The position numbers and the translations under genes are program-made. Of a DNA stretch of 64,000 nucleotides, positions 22,328 to 58,070 are shown one piece after another. The stretch is from Glandiceps talaboti (taxonomy: Eukaryota > Hemichordata > Enteropneusta > Spengelidae). Each line of letters begins with the position of its first letter. Position 1 is the stretch's first letter. The stretch spans positions 1,734,001-1,798,000 of the forward strand of contig NC_135550.1 in assembly GCF_964340395.1 (NCBI RefSeq), written 5' to 3'. The notes beneath the pieces were generated by a model, which was not told the origin of the DNA, did not search any database, and saw only the letters and a program-made list of their open reading frames with translations.

Positions 22328-22804
22328 CTACCGTTTCAACAGCGGTTTGCTGATACGATAACAAAAATATATGGGAGAACGTGGGATTGAAATTCCATCC
22401 TTTAAGGCTTTGGGGTGATACACAAGATACCGTGTATAAAGGACTGTGATCATGTTATGTGTATATTGGCGAATCGGGAAGAGAATTGAAAATACAGGAT
22501 CGAGGAACATCGCAAATCTGTGACGGACACAACTGTTAGCTGAACACCCGGACTGAACACTCCCACAGCTATAATAATCTTTGTAAATCAGTTGTGTGGC
22601 CTCATTAAATAATAGTTCATATCCACAAACAAAATTCCAGTTCCCCTGGTAGTTCATGTACACATAAAGAGACCATAAAACTGTTGCTGTGTAATACAAA
22701 TCTCTGCTGTTCCAACATGCTGAGTCAAGTGTTATTAATCTGTCGGTACAACACACAGGTACACAGACCAAGTACAGGCTATAGGCCAGGTATAGACTGA
22801 ACAT
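22328..22804 (-). CDS. Unrecognised open reading frame, 158 codons
   Basis: A 158-codon frame starting at ATG is longer than expected by chance in DNA this rich in AT. The N-terminus is hydrophobic (MFSLYLAYSLYLVCVPVCC) and could be a signal peptide. The middle has several cysteines (SCGSVQSGCSANSC) and aromatic residues (YVYMNYQGNWNF). I recognise no family. It lies upstream of the SLC5-like exons on the same strand, between the two divergent genes. It could be a small secreted protein, an exon of an unknown gene, or chance. Confidence 0.3.
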   Translation of the reverse strand: MFSLYLAYSLYLVCVPVCCTDRLITLDSACWNSRDLYYTATVLWSLYVYMNYQGNWNFVCGYELLFNEATQLIYKDYYSCGSVQSGCSANSCVRHRFAMFLDPVFSILFPIRQYTHNMITVLYTRYLVYHPKALKDGISIPRSPIYFCYRISKPLLKR

Positions 22805-23552
22805 TTTTGGGATTCACATTCACATTTGGATCCAAGATCTGTCATCTGTTTTTATTTGCAATATTGGTTTTCATGGCAAATTTCACATCCTCTTTTATAA
22901 ATGCTAATTCAACAATGTAAGTACTCGAATATGTTCACATTGTTGTTTTTATGACTTTTTTTTATTCCCAGATACAAATAATACAAGTCAGTGAAGAAAA
23001 AAAGAAAGTACGATTACATAAATAAATTGGAAAGGGATCAAAAATACTTGTCTGCCTAATAATCCAGTCCAATCCCACCAATACATGTGATAATAATCAG
23101 AGTACAAATATTATCTGGCATTTTCACCATTCCTTTGGATTTCTAGCATTTTCAAAACTTCTACAAATAAAGTAAGGGACAAAACATACCAAATATATAA
23201 AGTTTCGACTCAAAACAGAAGAAAAGAGACATAACACTATCTCTAAGTAAACGATATCTCTCTTGACACCCATTAATTACCAAATTGAATGTTAATTATC
23301 GCTCAAACGGAGCACGCACATTTAGATGTGTCGTAGAGTGTGTAGTAGTCTATTTGTTACATTGCATACAAAATTAAAAGAGGTGAGTATCAATGGTAGT
23401 TGGTGATCCACAATTACAAAGCTCAGAATGTACCCATCACCTGACCTGATTTTTTGCACCAACTTTCATTGACCTTTGATGCAATTTATGTGTTAGTCTG
23501 GGTAACAGCGACATCATATATGTATCAACATATATTAAAGCATAATTTGGAA
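22805..23552. other. Non-coding stretch
   Basis: AT-rich, no supported feature. Confidence 0.4.
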
Positions 23553-24241
23553 CATGAATAACTGAATACCCTTTCACCTTTTCAACTGGAATGCATTTAT
23601 GTAAACATGAATAACTGAATACCCTTTCACCTTTTCAACTGGAATGCATTTATGTAAACATGAATAACTGAATACCCTTTCACCTTTTCAACTGGAATGC
23701 ATTTATGTAAACATGAATAACTGAATACCCTTTCACCTTTTCAACTGGAATGCATTTATGTAAACATGAATAACTGAATACCCTTTCACCTTTTCAACTG
23801 GAATGCATTTATGTAAACATGAATAACTGAATACCCTTTCACCTTTTCAACTGGAATGCATTTATGTAAACATGAATAACTGAATACCCTTTCACCTTTT
23901 CAACTGGAATGCATTTATGTAAACATGAATAACTGAATACCCTTTCACCTTTTCAACTGGAATGCATTTATGTAAACATGAATAACTGAATACCCTTTCA
24001 CCTTTTCAACTGGAATGCATTTATGTAAACATGAATAACTGAATACCCTTTCACCTTTTCAACTGGAATGCATTTATGTAAACATGAATAACTGAATACC
24101 CTTTCACCTTTTCAACTGGAATGCATTTATGTAAACATGAATAACTGAATACCCTTTCACCTTTTCAACTGGAATGCATTTATGTAAACATGAATAACTG
24201 AATACCCTTTCACCTTTTCAACTGGAATGCATTTATGTAAA
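23553..24241. repeat. 53-bp minisatellite, 13 identical copies
   Basis: The unit begins CATGAATAACTGAATACCC and ends TTATGTAAA. Copy starts at 23553, 23606 and 23659 and so on to 24189 are exactly 53 bp apart, and I see no base difference between copies. Such uniformity points to recent expansion or strong homogenisation. Confidence 0.97.
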
Positions 24242-27200
24242 CATGATATCTCAACAAAAGATTAGGACCTACAGAGCTAGAGGGCATTGATTTTCACTAT
24301 ATTTTGATAATTTTTTTGCAAACTGCCAAAGGTTTACCCTCTGAGTTAGAGTGACAGATTTCCAGTCGTGAAATAGAGTCACCTGCTAGATCGTTATTTA
24401 TCTTTGTGGATGACAACCCTTGGACTAATATCCCAAAACAGTTTGTTCTTGAACGAGTAATTGTCATTTCATTTAGCCAAGCTATTTTCGTACAATCTTG
24501 TCCTAAAACATCTTACAAAGGTATATTTTAGTTGTGCAAATCATCCTGTGCATGTGTTATCAATAAATACTGAAACTGCACGAAATGGAACTTAACTTTC
24601 TCATATGAATGTCTGCCATCTTTTTTTTCATGTGTAACGTTCTAAAAGTACACGCAGTTGGCAAAACGTTTTTACTCTTGAATGCACCCAATGCGTACAA
24701 GAACAATAATGAAATCTATGTGAAAAATGTAAGACAAGACACTAAATTGTGTGGCGATTTTGAAAACAAAGATAACTTTAAATAGGGAATTGCTGAGAAA
24801 AAATGACCAAACTAATCGAAGATCTACACCAAATGTAATGACAGATTCACATATTTGGATCTAAATGTTAAATAGTAAAAAACATTAGGCGATACCTGAC
24901 CTGACCTGACCTGGAGTGTACCTGCGTTTTGTACCGACCGTTAGCGAATATCTCTTTGATTGCTTGATGTAAAAGAAATGCTCTAGTTGCAGCAAGTAAT
25001 TAGCCCTTTAAAACTACTATTTTCATCAAGCCTTGGAAAATACAAACGTAACATCAGACGACTTTCTGACAAATCCTAACGTCTATTCGCTTAAACGTTT
25101 TCTGAACATTCAACATTATAGTTTGACCTACCTTTGATATTCACATGACTATATGACGTACGAGGGCCATGGTTGTAAACATCACGACGGCTACTCCAAA
25201 GGCAGAACTTTGAATGATCTCACAACATTAACAATTTAATCATTTAAATGTGGTCTTTATCTACCGAAGGGTGTCAGCGAAGGGTCATGTAAAGGGGAAC
25301 GGTTATCTCCAATACCCAATTAATCTCACTACAAATTAATCGTGTATCAAATACTATGTTTACTATGTGAAGGACCCAGGCTTATCAATCACTCTATAAA
25401 GTAAATCAGACAATCTGTATCTCAGCTGTTTTGAATCATTTCATGGCGGGCACTAAGGGAGAACGTATTTGGTCAAAAAGAATTTCGCAGCCCCCCCCCC
25501 CCCTCCCCCTTCGCGCTCTCAATAAATTTCATGGCAACTCCCCCCCCCCGAAATGAACACAAGAAATTTTCCAAAATGCCCCCCCCCCCACCACCACCAC
25601 CAAAACACCGCCCCAATCGGTTATAAATGTCCGGGCCCTACTTTCAAGAAGTTGGGGACAAGATAAAACTAAAGACAATTGCGCTAGATTTGGCAGCTAT
25701 ATAAAACGTCAAGCCCTTGTAACAATATTTAGTTACTGTAATAGAGTTGCCATGATGAGAAAATAACGAATGATAACAGTACAATTTTAAAATCGGGGGA
25801 GACACTAACCATGTGAAAGACTGGAGAGTGAATTGACACTGGGCAACTATTGCTACATGTATGGCATTTACAGTATGAATCGTATAATTTTGTGGCCCTA
25901 TTATTTCCCTCCTTGAGTGGCTAATGTACAGTAACATTTATACTGCTGTCGTGTTTATATTTTCATTTTTACGACTTGGGACAAGCCTTGGAGGAGAAAG
26001 AACAATGTTATTAATCTGTTCGTCTCCTAGTCCTATGCGTTACTTATTGTATTGTAATTATTTGTAACGACCGTGTGCATAGCGTCGCAGGTTTGAACTT
26101 GGCTTCGGTTTTGACCGTGGAGCTGTTAGCAACTATCTCTCGTGGCTATGGCTTTGGAGTGAGGCCGTGAGGCAAAACTCCTTGCTAACACGAAATAAAG
26201 TCTATGTTCCACTTTTGCAACATATAGCGTCTTGTATGCAGTTATCCTTTTCCAAGTTACACCAGTTAGTCCTAGAGATTATTTTCGCGATTGGGAATTT
26301 TGCTCGTGCGTTTGAAATCACATTATTGAATCATCCCCTGTGTTGCTACAGTGCTGCGTCATTACTTTACTTTATACAGTCCTATGCTGCACCGTATTCA
26401 TAATTGGGGCCACTATATGCAATAGGCGACACAACGTATGAGCATAAATCCCAACCACGAAAATAATCTCTAGGACTAAATGGTGAAACTTGGAAACAGT
26501 GTAAACGAATAATAGTCTAAGAATGGAATTTGCCAAACATACCTTATATTATACCTGTCATGCGTTACCTTCGATGAAGGTGGTGTGCCTTAGGCCTTGG
26601 CGTACTTGGAGGTTCTGTGTTTTTCTGTCATTTGTTCTTTTCCTTATCAAACACAATGTAAAAGAACAACGCTGTGTTGATTTAAAGTGCACACGTGATG
26701 GACTGATTTATATTGTATTTATCAATCTAGTCTATCAGGCTATCAAGTAATCTATAATAGTCAATTTTATGTTGTTCGACGAAACATATGGAATGAGATT
26801 TTAATAAACGAGTTTGACCTTCCACGTGATACAAAGTCCTTACAAATTGGATGGGCATGTGCTGTTCTTGTGTGTGACATTGACATATGCATAATAGATA
26901 CTTTGTTTTGCCTTATCAAACTTAAAGCTTGTGGCATAATTTATCTTTGAATTATTAGAGTTGCATTATGATTTATACATGCTTATGTCATGTCTAGCAA
27001 ACATTTCATGATTATAGACCAATACTTTATTCTATTTACATTTAACTGTTAGCAAATCAGAACATTTGAATTTGTAGATAAAGTGCTTGTATATCATACA
27101 TAAGTAACTAAAACAATCACACCAATAGTCATGTCTCTTCTAAAGCAAATAAATGAGTAGCCTGCAAGAACCATCGTGACATGGCGCCTTATCGGTCAGC

Positions 27201-27441
27201 CAAGGCTCTCGTCTAGAGGTGTGGCTACAACTGGGGATTCGAACACATAAAATATATTATCGTCTGTGGTATCTCAGTTCGACGTTCCATAAACAAGGGC
27301 GCTCATGAATATTCACAGAAATGAAAGAACATCCTGCGCACACCATATTTAATTCTATTAATTTCAGCTGTAACAATAGTATTAAAGATAAATTACAAAA
27401 AAGTCAAGACAACTGTTGATACTCTACCACCAGGAACACGA

Positions 27442-27472
<31 letters not shown>

Positions 27473-27996
27473 AGCGCGCGTTTGTATACTAATTAGATGT
27501 AATGTTTCTTATACTTCTTTTCATACTATTATTTAAAAACCTTATCCAAGGTGGTAGCTGCGTTGCTCAACATACTTTGATTTGTGAGCCGCTGCTTCAG
27601 TTAACTGCAGTTCCTCGCAAAAAAAAACGTGTGCTTTCAATAGTCTTACGTCAGTCATAAATTCTTAAGCTTTTGCAGTTGTGTTTGAGAACACACATGA
27701 AAAGAAATAACACCAAGGTTTATCGTTCTCCTTTTTAATGTTTTGGCATATCATATTACACGCTTACATTGCTTTGACCCAGACTGAGCAACAAACCGAT
27801 TGTCTGGACAATGTAAATAAGACTATGTATACCTGAATGCAACATGCAAATGTTCCATCCAAATCGTTCCGCAGTGAATTGTGTCAGTCACGCCACCTTT
27901 TAACCGATGACGTACGAAAAGGATATAGTAGCTACTACACAACTTTCACACGTACACTCGGGCAACACACCAGGGAATCCATATTTGGTTTCAGAT
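24242..27996. other. Intergenic region between divergent genes
   Basis: No gene is supported here. It holds four adjacent TGACC units at about 24897, C-runs with related flanks at about 25490-25590, and a CA run at 27439-27471. The last several hundred bases should contain the receptor promoter. The sequence GGTTTCAG just before the start codon could be a splice acceptor, so a non-coding first exon further left is possible. Confidence 0.5.
27439..27471. repeat. (CA)n microsatellite
   Basis: About sixteen CA units upstream of the receptor gene. Confidence 0.95.
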
Positions 27997-50652
<22,656 letters not shown>

Positions 50653-50677
<25 letters not shown>

Positions 50678-50905
50678 GCCCAGGTGGATATAGGACACTA
50701 ACTAGTATTTTAGCCCCCTACATCCTAGGCCCAGGTGGATATAGGGCACTAACTAGTATTTTAGCCCCCTACATCCTAGGCCCAGGTGGATATAGGACAC
50801 TAACTAGCATTCTAGCCCCTACTCCCTAGGCCTACGTGCATATAAGGTACTAACTAACATTCTAGCTTCTACTTCACTGACCTAGATACAATAGGGCACT
50901 AGATT
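50653..50905. repeat. 51-bp minisatellite, copy A, overlapping the receptor stop codon
   Basis: About five units of roughly 50-51 bp follow, each with a form of AGCATTCTAGCCCCTAC, CCTAGGCCCAGGTGGATATA and GGACACTAACT. The first unit contains the receptor's last codons and stop. In one frame the units translate to tandem YILGPGGYRTLTSILAP. Confidence 0.93.
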
Positions 50906-51069
50906 TACACTTCCAATGCAGATATACCTTGAAATGTAGTCATAATTCAATACTCTGATTTGTTTTGCTGACAGATTACTAATCTGTACTACAATTTATA
51001 GCTTACTTACAGCAATACTAGCAATTCTATCAATCAAATACTTTCTAATTCTTGTATATTTACTTGTGA

Positions 51070-51596
51070 AGAAATACACAATTACAGTTCTGTACTGAGT
51101 AAACACAACACAACATTACAGTTCTGTACTGATTACATACAACATTACAGTTCTGTACTGAGTAAACACAACATTACAGTTCTGTACTAAGTAAACACAA
51201 CATTACAGTTCTGTACTGAGTAAACACAACATTACAGTTCTGTACTGAGTAAACACAACATTACAGTTCTGTACTAAGTAAACACAACTTACAGTTCTGT
51301 ACTAATTAAGTACAACATTACAGTTCTGTACTGAGTAATTTACAATTACACTTCTGTACTGAGTAAACACAACATTACAGTTCTGTACTTATTTCATACA
51401 ACATTACAGTTCTGTATTGATTACATACAACATTACAGTTCTGTACTGAGTAAACACAACATTACAGTTCTGTACTGAGTAAATACAATTACAGTTCTGT
51501 ACTGAGTAAACACAACATTACAGTTCTGTACTGATTACATACAACATTACAGTTCTGTACTGAGTAAACACAACATTACAGTTCTGTACTGAGTTT
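51070..51596 (+). repeat. 29-bp minisatellite, forward block 1
   Basis: Units of the form CACAACATTACAGTTCTGTA plus CTGAGTAAA repeat with 24- to 29-bp spacing. Each holds the near-palindrome TACAGTTCTGTA. Confidence 0.95.
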
Positions 51597-52379
51597 ATTC
51601 AGTACAGAACTGTAATGTTGTGTTTACTCAGTACAGAACTGTAATTGTGTTTACTTAGTACAGAACTGTAATGTTGTGTTTACTCAGTACAGAACTGTAA
51701 TGTTGTCTTAACTCAGTACAGAACTGTAATTTTGTGTTTACTCAGTACAGAACTGTAATGTTGTGTTCACTCAGTACAGAACTGTAATGTTGTCTTAACT
51801 CAGTACAGAACTGTAATGTTGTGTTTACTCAGTACAGAACTGCAATGTTGTGTTTACTCAGTACAGAACTGTAATGTTGTATGTAATCAGTACAGAACTG
51901 TAATGTTGCATGTAATCAGTACAGAACTGTAATGTTGTTTACTCAGTACAGAACTGTAATGTATTCAATCAGTACAGAACTGTAATTGTGTTTAATCAGT
52001 ACAGAACTGTAATGTTGTGTTTACTCAGTACAGAACTGTAATGTTGTGTTCACTCAGTACAGAACTGTAATGTTGTGTTTACTGAGTACAGAACTGTAAT
52101 GTTGTGTTTACTGAGTACAGAACTGTAATGTTGTGTTTACTTAGTACAGAACTGAAATGTTGTTTATTCAGTACAAAACTGTAATGTTGTGTTTACTCAG
52201 TACAGAACTGTAATTGTGTTTACTTAGTACAGAACTGTAATGTTGTGTTTACTCAGTACAGAACTGTAATGTTGTGTTTACTCAGTACAGAACTGTAATG
52301 TTGTATGTAATCAGTACAGAACTGTAATTGTGTTTACTCAGTACAGAACTGTAATGTTGTGTTTACTTAGTACAGAACT
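51597..52379 (-). repeat. 29-bp minisatellite, inverted block
   Basis: The orientation flips at CTGAGTTTATTCAG. The block reads TTACTCAGTACAGAACTGTAA and so on. Distinctive variants (a TTAAGACAAC unit, an AACATTTCAG unit) match, in reverse complement, units in forward block 2 around 53230-53600, so this is an inverted duplication of part of it. Confidence 0.93.
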
Positions 52380-52911
52380 GTCTGTTCTTCTGGATTTTTG
52401 TTATCATCATCATCGTTGGAGTTGCCAGCATTCTAGCCCCTACTTCCTAAGCCCAGGTGGATATAGGACACTAACTAGTATTTTAGCCCCCTACATCCTA
52501 GGCCCAGGTGGATATAGGACACTAACTAGTATTTTAGCCCCCTACATCCTAGGCCCAGGTGGATATAGGACGCTAACTAGTATTTTAGCCCCCTACATCC
52601 TAGGCCCAGGTGGATATAGGGCACTAACTAGCATTCTAGCCCCTACTCCCTAGGCCTACGTGCATATAAGGTACTAACTAACATTCTAGCTTCTACTTCA
52701 CTGACCTAGATACAATAGGGCACTAGATTTACACTTCCAATGCAGATATACCTTGAAATGTAGTCATAATTCAATACTCTGATTTGTTTTGCTGACAGAT
52801 TACTAATCTGTACTACAATTTATAGCTTACTTACAGCAATACTAGCAATTCTATCAATCAAATACTTTCTAATTCTTGTATATTTACTTGTGAAGAAATA
52901 CACAATTACAG
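52380..52911 (+). pseudogene. Duplicated receptor terminal half-exon and 3' flank
   Basis: From GTCTGTTCTTCTGG on, this matches 50607-51087 almost base for base: the second half of M4, the stop codon, the 51-bp units (one more than in copy A) and about 300 bp of downstream flank. There is no splice acceptor and no first half of the exon, so it cannot encode M4 on its own. High similarity shows a recent event or an assembly error. Confidence 0.93.
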
Positions 52912-55900
52912 TTCTGTACTGAGTAAACACAACATTACAGTTCTGTACTAAGTAAACACAACATTACAGTTCTGTACTAATTACATACAACATTACAGTT
53001 CTGTACTGAGTAAACACAACATTACAGTTCTGTACTAAGTAAACACAACATTACAGTTCTGTACTGAGTAAACACAACATTACAGTTCTGTACTGAGTAA
53101 ACACAACATTACAGTTCTGTAATGAGTAAACACAACATTACAGTTCTGTACTAAGTAAACACAACATTACAGTTCTGTACTGAGTAAACACAATTACAGT
53201 TCTGTACTGAGTAAACACAACATTACAGTTCTGTACTGAGTAAACAACATTTCAGTTCTGTACTAAGTAAACACAACATTACAGTTCTGTACTGAGTAAA
53301 CACAACATTACAGTTCTGTACTGAGTAAACACAACATTACAGTTCTGTACTGAGTAAACAACATTTCAGTTCTGTACTAAGTAAACACAACATTACAGTT
53401 CTGTACTGAGTAAACACAACATTACAGTTCTGTACTGAGTAAACAACATTACAGTTCTGTACTGAGTGAACACAACATTACAGTTCTGTACTGAGTAAAC
53501 ACAACATTACAGTTCTGTACTAAGTAAACACAACATTACAGTTCTGTACTGAGTAAACACAACATTACAGTTCTGTACTGAGTTAAGACAACATTACAGT
53601 TCTGTACTGAGTGAACACAACATTACAGTTCTGTACTCAGTAAACACAACATTACAGTTCTGTACTAAGTAAACACAATTACAGTTCTGTACTGAGTAAG
53701 CACAACATTACAGTTCTGTACTAAGTAAACACAACTTACAGTTCTGTACTAATTAAGTACAACATTACAGTTCTGTACTGAGTAATTTACAATTACACTT
53801 CTGTACTGAGTAAACACAACATTACAGTTCTGTACTTATTTCATACAACATTACAGTTCTGTATTGATTACATACAACATTACAGTTCTGTACTGAGTAA
53901 ACACAACATTACAGTTCTGTACTGAGTAAATACAATTACAGTTCTGTACTGAGTAAACACAACATTACAGTTCTGTACTGATTACATACAACATTACAGT
54001 TCTGTACTGAGTAAACACAACATTACAGTTCTGTACTGAGTAAGCACAACATTACAGTTCTGTACTGAGTAAATACAATTACAGTTCTGTACTGAGTAAA
54101 CACAACATTACAGTTCTGTACTGAGTAAACACAACATTACAGTTCTGTAATGAGTAAACACAACATTACAGTTCTGTACTAAGTAAACACAACATTACAG
54201 TTCTGTACTGAGTAAACACAATTACAGTTCTGTACTGATTAAACACAACATTACAGTTCTGTACTTATTTCATACAACATTACAGTTCTGTACTGAGTAA
54301 ACACAACATTACAGTTCTGTACTGATTACATACAACATTACAGTTCTGTACTGAGTAATTTACAATTACAGTTCTGTACTAAGTAAACACAACATTACAG
54401 TTCTGTACTTATTTCATACAACATAACAGTTCTGTACTAAGTAAACACAACATTACAGTTCTGTACTGAGTAAACACAACATTACAGTTCTGTACTGATT
54501 ACATACAACATTACAGTTCTGTACTGAGTAAACACAACATTACAGTTATGTACTGATTACATACAACATTACAGTTCTGTACTAAGTAAACACAACATTA
54601 CAGTTCTGTACTGATTAAACACAACATTACAGTTCTGTACTGATTACATACAACATTACAGTTCTGTACTAAGTAAACACAACATTACAGTTCTGTACTG
54701 ATTAAACACAACATTACAGTTATGTACTGATTACATACAACATTACAGTTCTGTACTAAGTAAACACAACATTACAGTTCTGTACTGATTAAACACAACA
54801 TTACAGTTATGTACTGATTACATACAACATTACAGTTCTGTACTGAGTAAATACAATTACAGTTCTGTACTGAGTAAACACAACATTACAGTTCTGTACT
54901 TAGTAAACACAACATTACAGTTCTGTACTGAGTAAACACAACATTACAGTTCTGTACTGATTACATACAACATTACAGTTCTGTACTGAGTGAACACAAA
55001 ATTACAGTTCTTTACTGAGTAAACACAACATTACAGTTCTGTACTTAGTAAACACAACATTACAGTTCTGTACTGAGTAAACACAACATTACAGTTCTGT
55101 ACTGATTACATACAACATTACAGTTCTGTACTGAGTAAACACAACATTACAGTTATGTACTGATTACATACAACATTACAGTTCTGTACTAACTAAACAC
55201 AACATTACAGTTCTGTACTGATTAAACACAACATTACAGTTATGTACTGATTACATACAACATTACAGTTCTGTACTGAGTAAATACAATTACAGTTCTG
55301 TACTGAGTGAACACAACATTACAGTTCTGTACTCAGTAAACACAACATTACAGTTCCATACTAAGTAAACACAACATTACAGTTCTGTACTGAGTGAAAA
55401 CAACATTACAGTTCTGTACTGAGTAAACACAACATTACAGTTCTGTACTAAGTAAACACAACATTACAGTTCTTTACTGCGTAAACAACATTACAATTCT
55501 GTACTGAGTAAACACAACATTACAGTTCTGTACTGAGTAAACACAATTACAGTTCTGTACTGATTACATACAACATTACAGTTCTGTACTGAGTAAACAC
55601 AACATTACAGTTCTGTACTGATTACATACAACATTACAGTTCTGTACTAAGTAAACACAACATTACAGTTCTGTACTGAGTAAGCACAACATTACAGTTC
55701 TGTACTGAGTAAACACAACATTATAGTTCTGTACTTAGTAAACACAACATTACAGTTCTGTACTGAGTAAACACAACATTACAGTTCTGTACTGAGTAAA
55801 CACAACATTACACTTCTGTACTTAGTAAACACATTACAGTTCTGTACTGAGTAAACACAACATTACAGTTCTGTACTGAGTAAACACAACATTACAGTTC

Positions 55901-56396
55901 TGTGCTGATTACATACAACATTACAGTTCTGTACTGAGTAAACACAACATTACAGTTCTGTACTGAGTAAACACAACATTACACTTCTGTACTTAGTAAA
56001 CACATTACAGTTCTGTACTGAGTAAACACAACATTACAGTTCTGTACTGAGTAAACACAACATTACAGTTCTGTACTGATTACATACAACATTACAGTTC
56101 TGTACTGAGTAAACACAACATTACAGTTCTGTACTGAGTAAACACAACATTACACTTCTGTACTTAGTAAACACATTACAGTTCTGTACTGAGTAAACAC
56201 AACATTACAGTTCTGTACTGAGTAAACACAACATTACAGTTCTGTACTGATTACATACAACATTACAGTTCTGTACTGAGTAGACACAACATTACAGTTC
56301 TGTACTGATTACATACAACATTACAGTTCTGTACTGAGTAAACAAAACAATTACAGTTCTGTACTGATTAAACACAACAATTACGGTTACGTACTG
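52912..56396 (+). repeat. 29-bp minisatellite, forward block 2 (3.5 kb)
   Basis: Roughly 120 units (estimated from length) continue in the forward orientation. Larger segments are themselves duplicated; for example the variant run with AATTAAGTAC and AGTAATTTACAATTACACTT at about 51290-51360 recurs at about 53735-53810. The block ends with decayed units at about 56390. Confidence 0.95.
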
Positions 56397-56629
56397 ATTG
56401 TTTTGTAAGTAAGCTATTATCAGCTATACTATCAAAAATACAAAAGCGTAATACAATGTTTACCTAAGATGTAAGATGTAGCTGTAGAGTTTAACCGATG
56501 TTGTACTTGTCAACTTTCTTGATGATCTCATTATCAATCGGACACACCACGGCCGCCAATTCGTCTGATGTAGTTCTACGCCATGTAGCACATTAACTTT
56601 ATGTATGTGTGCAGTAACTGGGGCATTTA
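56397..56629. other. Flank between minisatellite and Harbinger-like element
   Basis: No supported gene. The right end (GCAGTAACTGGGGCATTTA) is part of a short tandem repeat into which the next element inserted. Confidence 0.4.
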
Positions 56630-57394
56630 GGGGTGGACCATTTGATATGGGGGGCTTGGAAGATTTATAGGATAATAAAGATGCCAAATGGAGTTGCTTG
56701 AAAAAGAAAATCCGGATATAAGTGGGCGACGTTTGAAAAAAGACCATTGCTGCTAGGAAAGAAATTCTTGACAGGGATATGATGCACAAGTTTGAGTGTA
56801 CTGTTCAACCTGCTCGTACCTCTCCAACCAGGACATTTGTCGAATCATGACAAACATTTCAAACAAACACATGTCAGGGACCAGTCAGTTTCTTTGGCCT
56901 GTGGTACATATATATATATTTATTCTTGTCTCTATTTCTTTCCTAAATTTTTTATTACTTCATGTAAGAGTTCAAACACAACTATACATAAAATTGTACA
57001 TATACATGTATTACCTAGCTACCAAACTAGTTACAGAACATGCCATGTAAATGTTTGGCTGTTTCACAAACAGTGCTTCAGTTATCTTGCACTTTGGGGC
57101 AAAAGTGAACTTGAAGGTTTCGTAATGGTACTTTTCATAGATAGTTTACAAAAATAACTTTATCTAAATTGTTATAGTCTCTTCTGTATGATCTTGTCAG
57201 AAGGGATGAACATACACTACATGTATCAACACTACAATTCAGATTCAAGTTTCTATTATACACTAATTATGACCACCTAAAGTTCTCTAACATATCGGTG
57301 ACATTATTATACATGCAATATTAATGCCCCTATACCAATGTTACAGGTCAATTTTTATGTGACATAGGAAACACATTTAAAACTTATATTTACT

Positions 57395-57737
57395 TTAGCT
57401 TTTCAAAGCTTGGAAATATTACCTCAGATGCTATGAATAACCTAAAAATTGCCTAAATAGAAACAAAAAACTCCAGATCTGCCAGGGGGAAAACCCCCAG
57501 GACTCCCTCACCCAGAGGTCACTCATGCACCAAAATTGGCTTTAAGAGTAAAACATTTCCAAAGCTACTAGGGGGCAACCCCTATGACCCTCCATAAGAG
57601 GTGGAAATATCCCAACTCTTCCCCTACCTCTTACTGTCAAGGTGCTATCAACACTGTATTTCAAAAACTTTTCTACCATGTGCATTTGGAAATTATTGTA
57701 TACAAGTATCTGTGAATAGCCTAAAAATTGGCATGAT

Positions 57738-57806
<69 letters not shown>

Positions 57807-58070
57807 GGTAGACATGTCCCAGTCTCAAAAGCTCTTCTACATCTTACTGTCAGGATGCTATGAAACTTTATTTTAAAAATATTTCAATCATATGTAGTTG
57901 CTTTTTACATGGTGCTGTCTTGCAAAGCTTGGAAATTATAGAGAGGTGTACAATTTCCCTTCTCAAGCTTTCCCCCTACCTCTCATTGTCAAGATGCTAT
58001 TAAACTCCCTTTGAAATATTTTACCCTGTGTAGTCAATAATTATATGATAGTGAACCCCACCTGGCTGGA
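57395..58070. repeat. Second copy of the 240-bp dispersed repeat
   Basis: Shares CTGCCAGGGGGAAAACCC, TACCTCTTACTGTCAAGG-type phrases and ATATTTTACCCTGTGTAGTCAATAATTAT-type ends with 19972-20850. The CA microsatellite interrupts it. Confidence 0.8.
57744..57806. repeat. (CA)n microsatellite
   Basis: About thirty CA units within the dispersed repeat. Confidence 0.97.

Noticed and set aside
23553-24241. CRISPR-like array
   Set aside because: Copies are directly adjacent and identical with no variable spacers, and the window is animal nuclear DNA.
24896-24913. Repeated TGACC as a nuclear receptor site
   Set aside because: The units overlap as a simple pentamer repeat and do not form the spaced half-sites of known response elements.
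27180-27245. tRNA-like stretch with GGGGATTCGAACAC
   Set aside because: A B-box-like motif is present, but no A box at the right spacing and no pairing stems.
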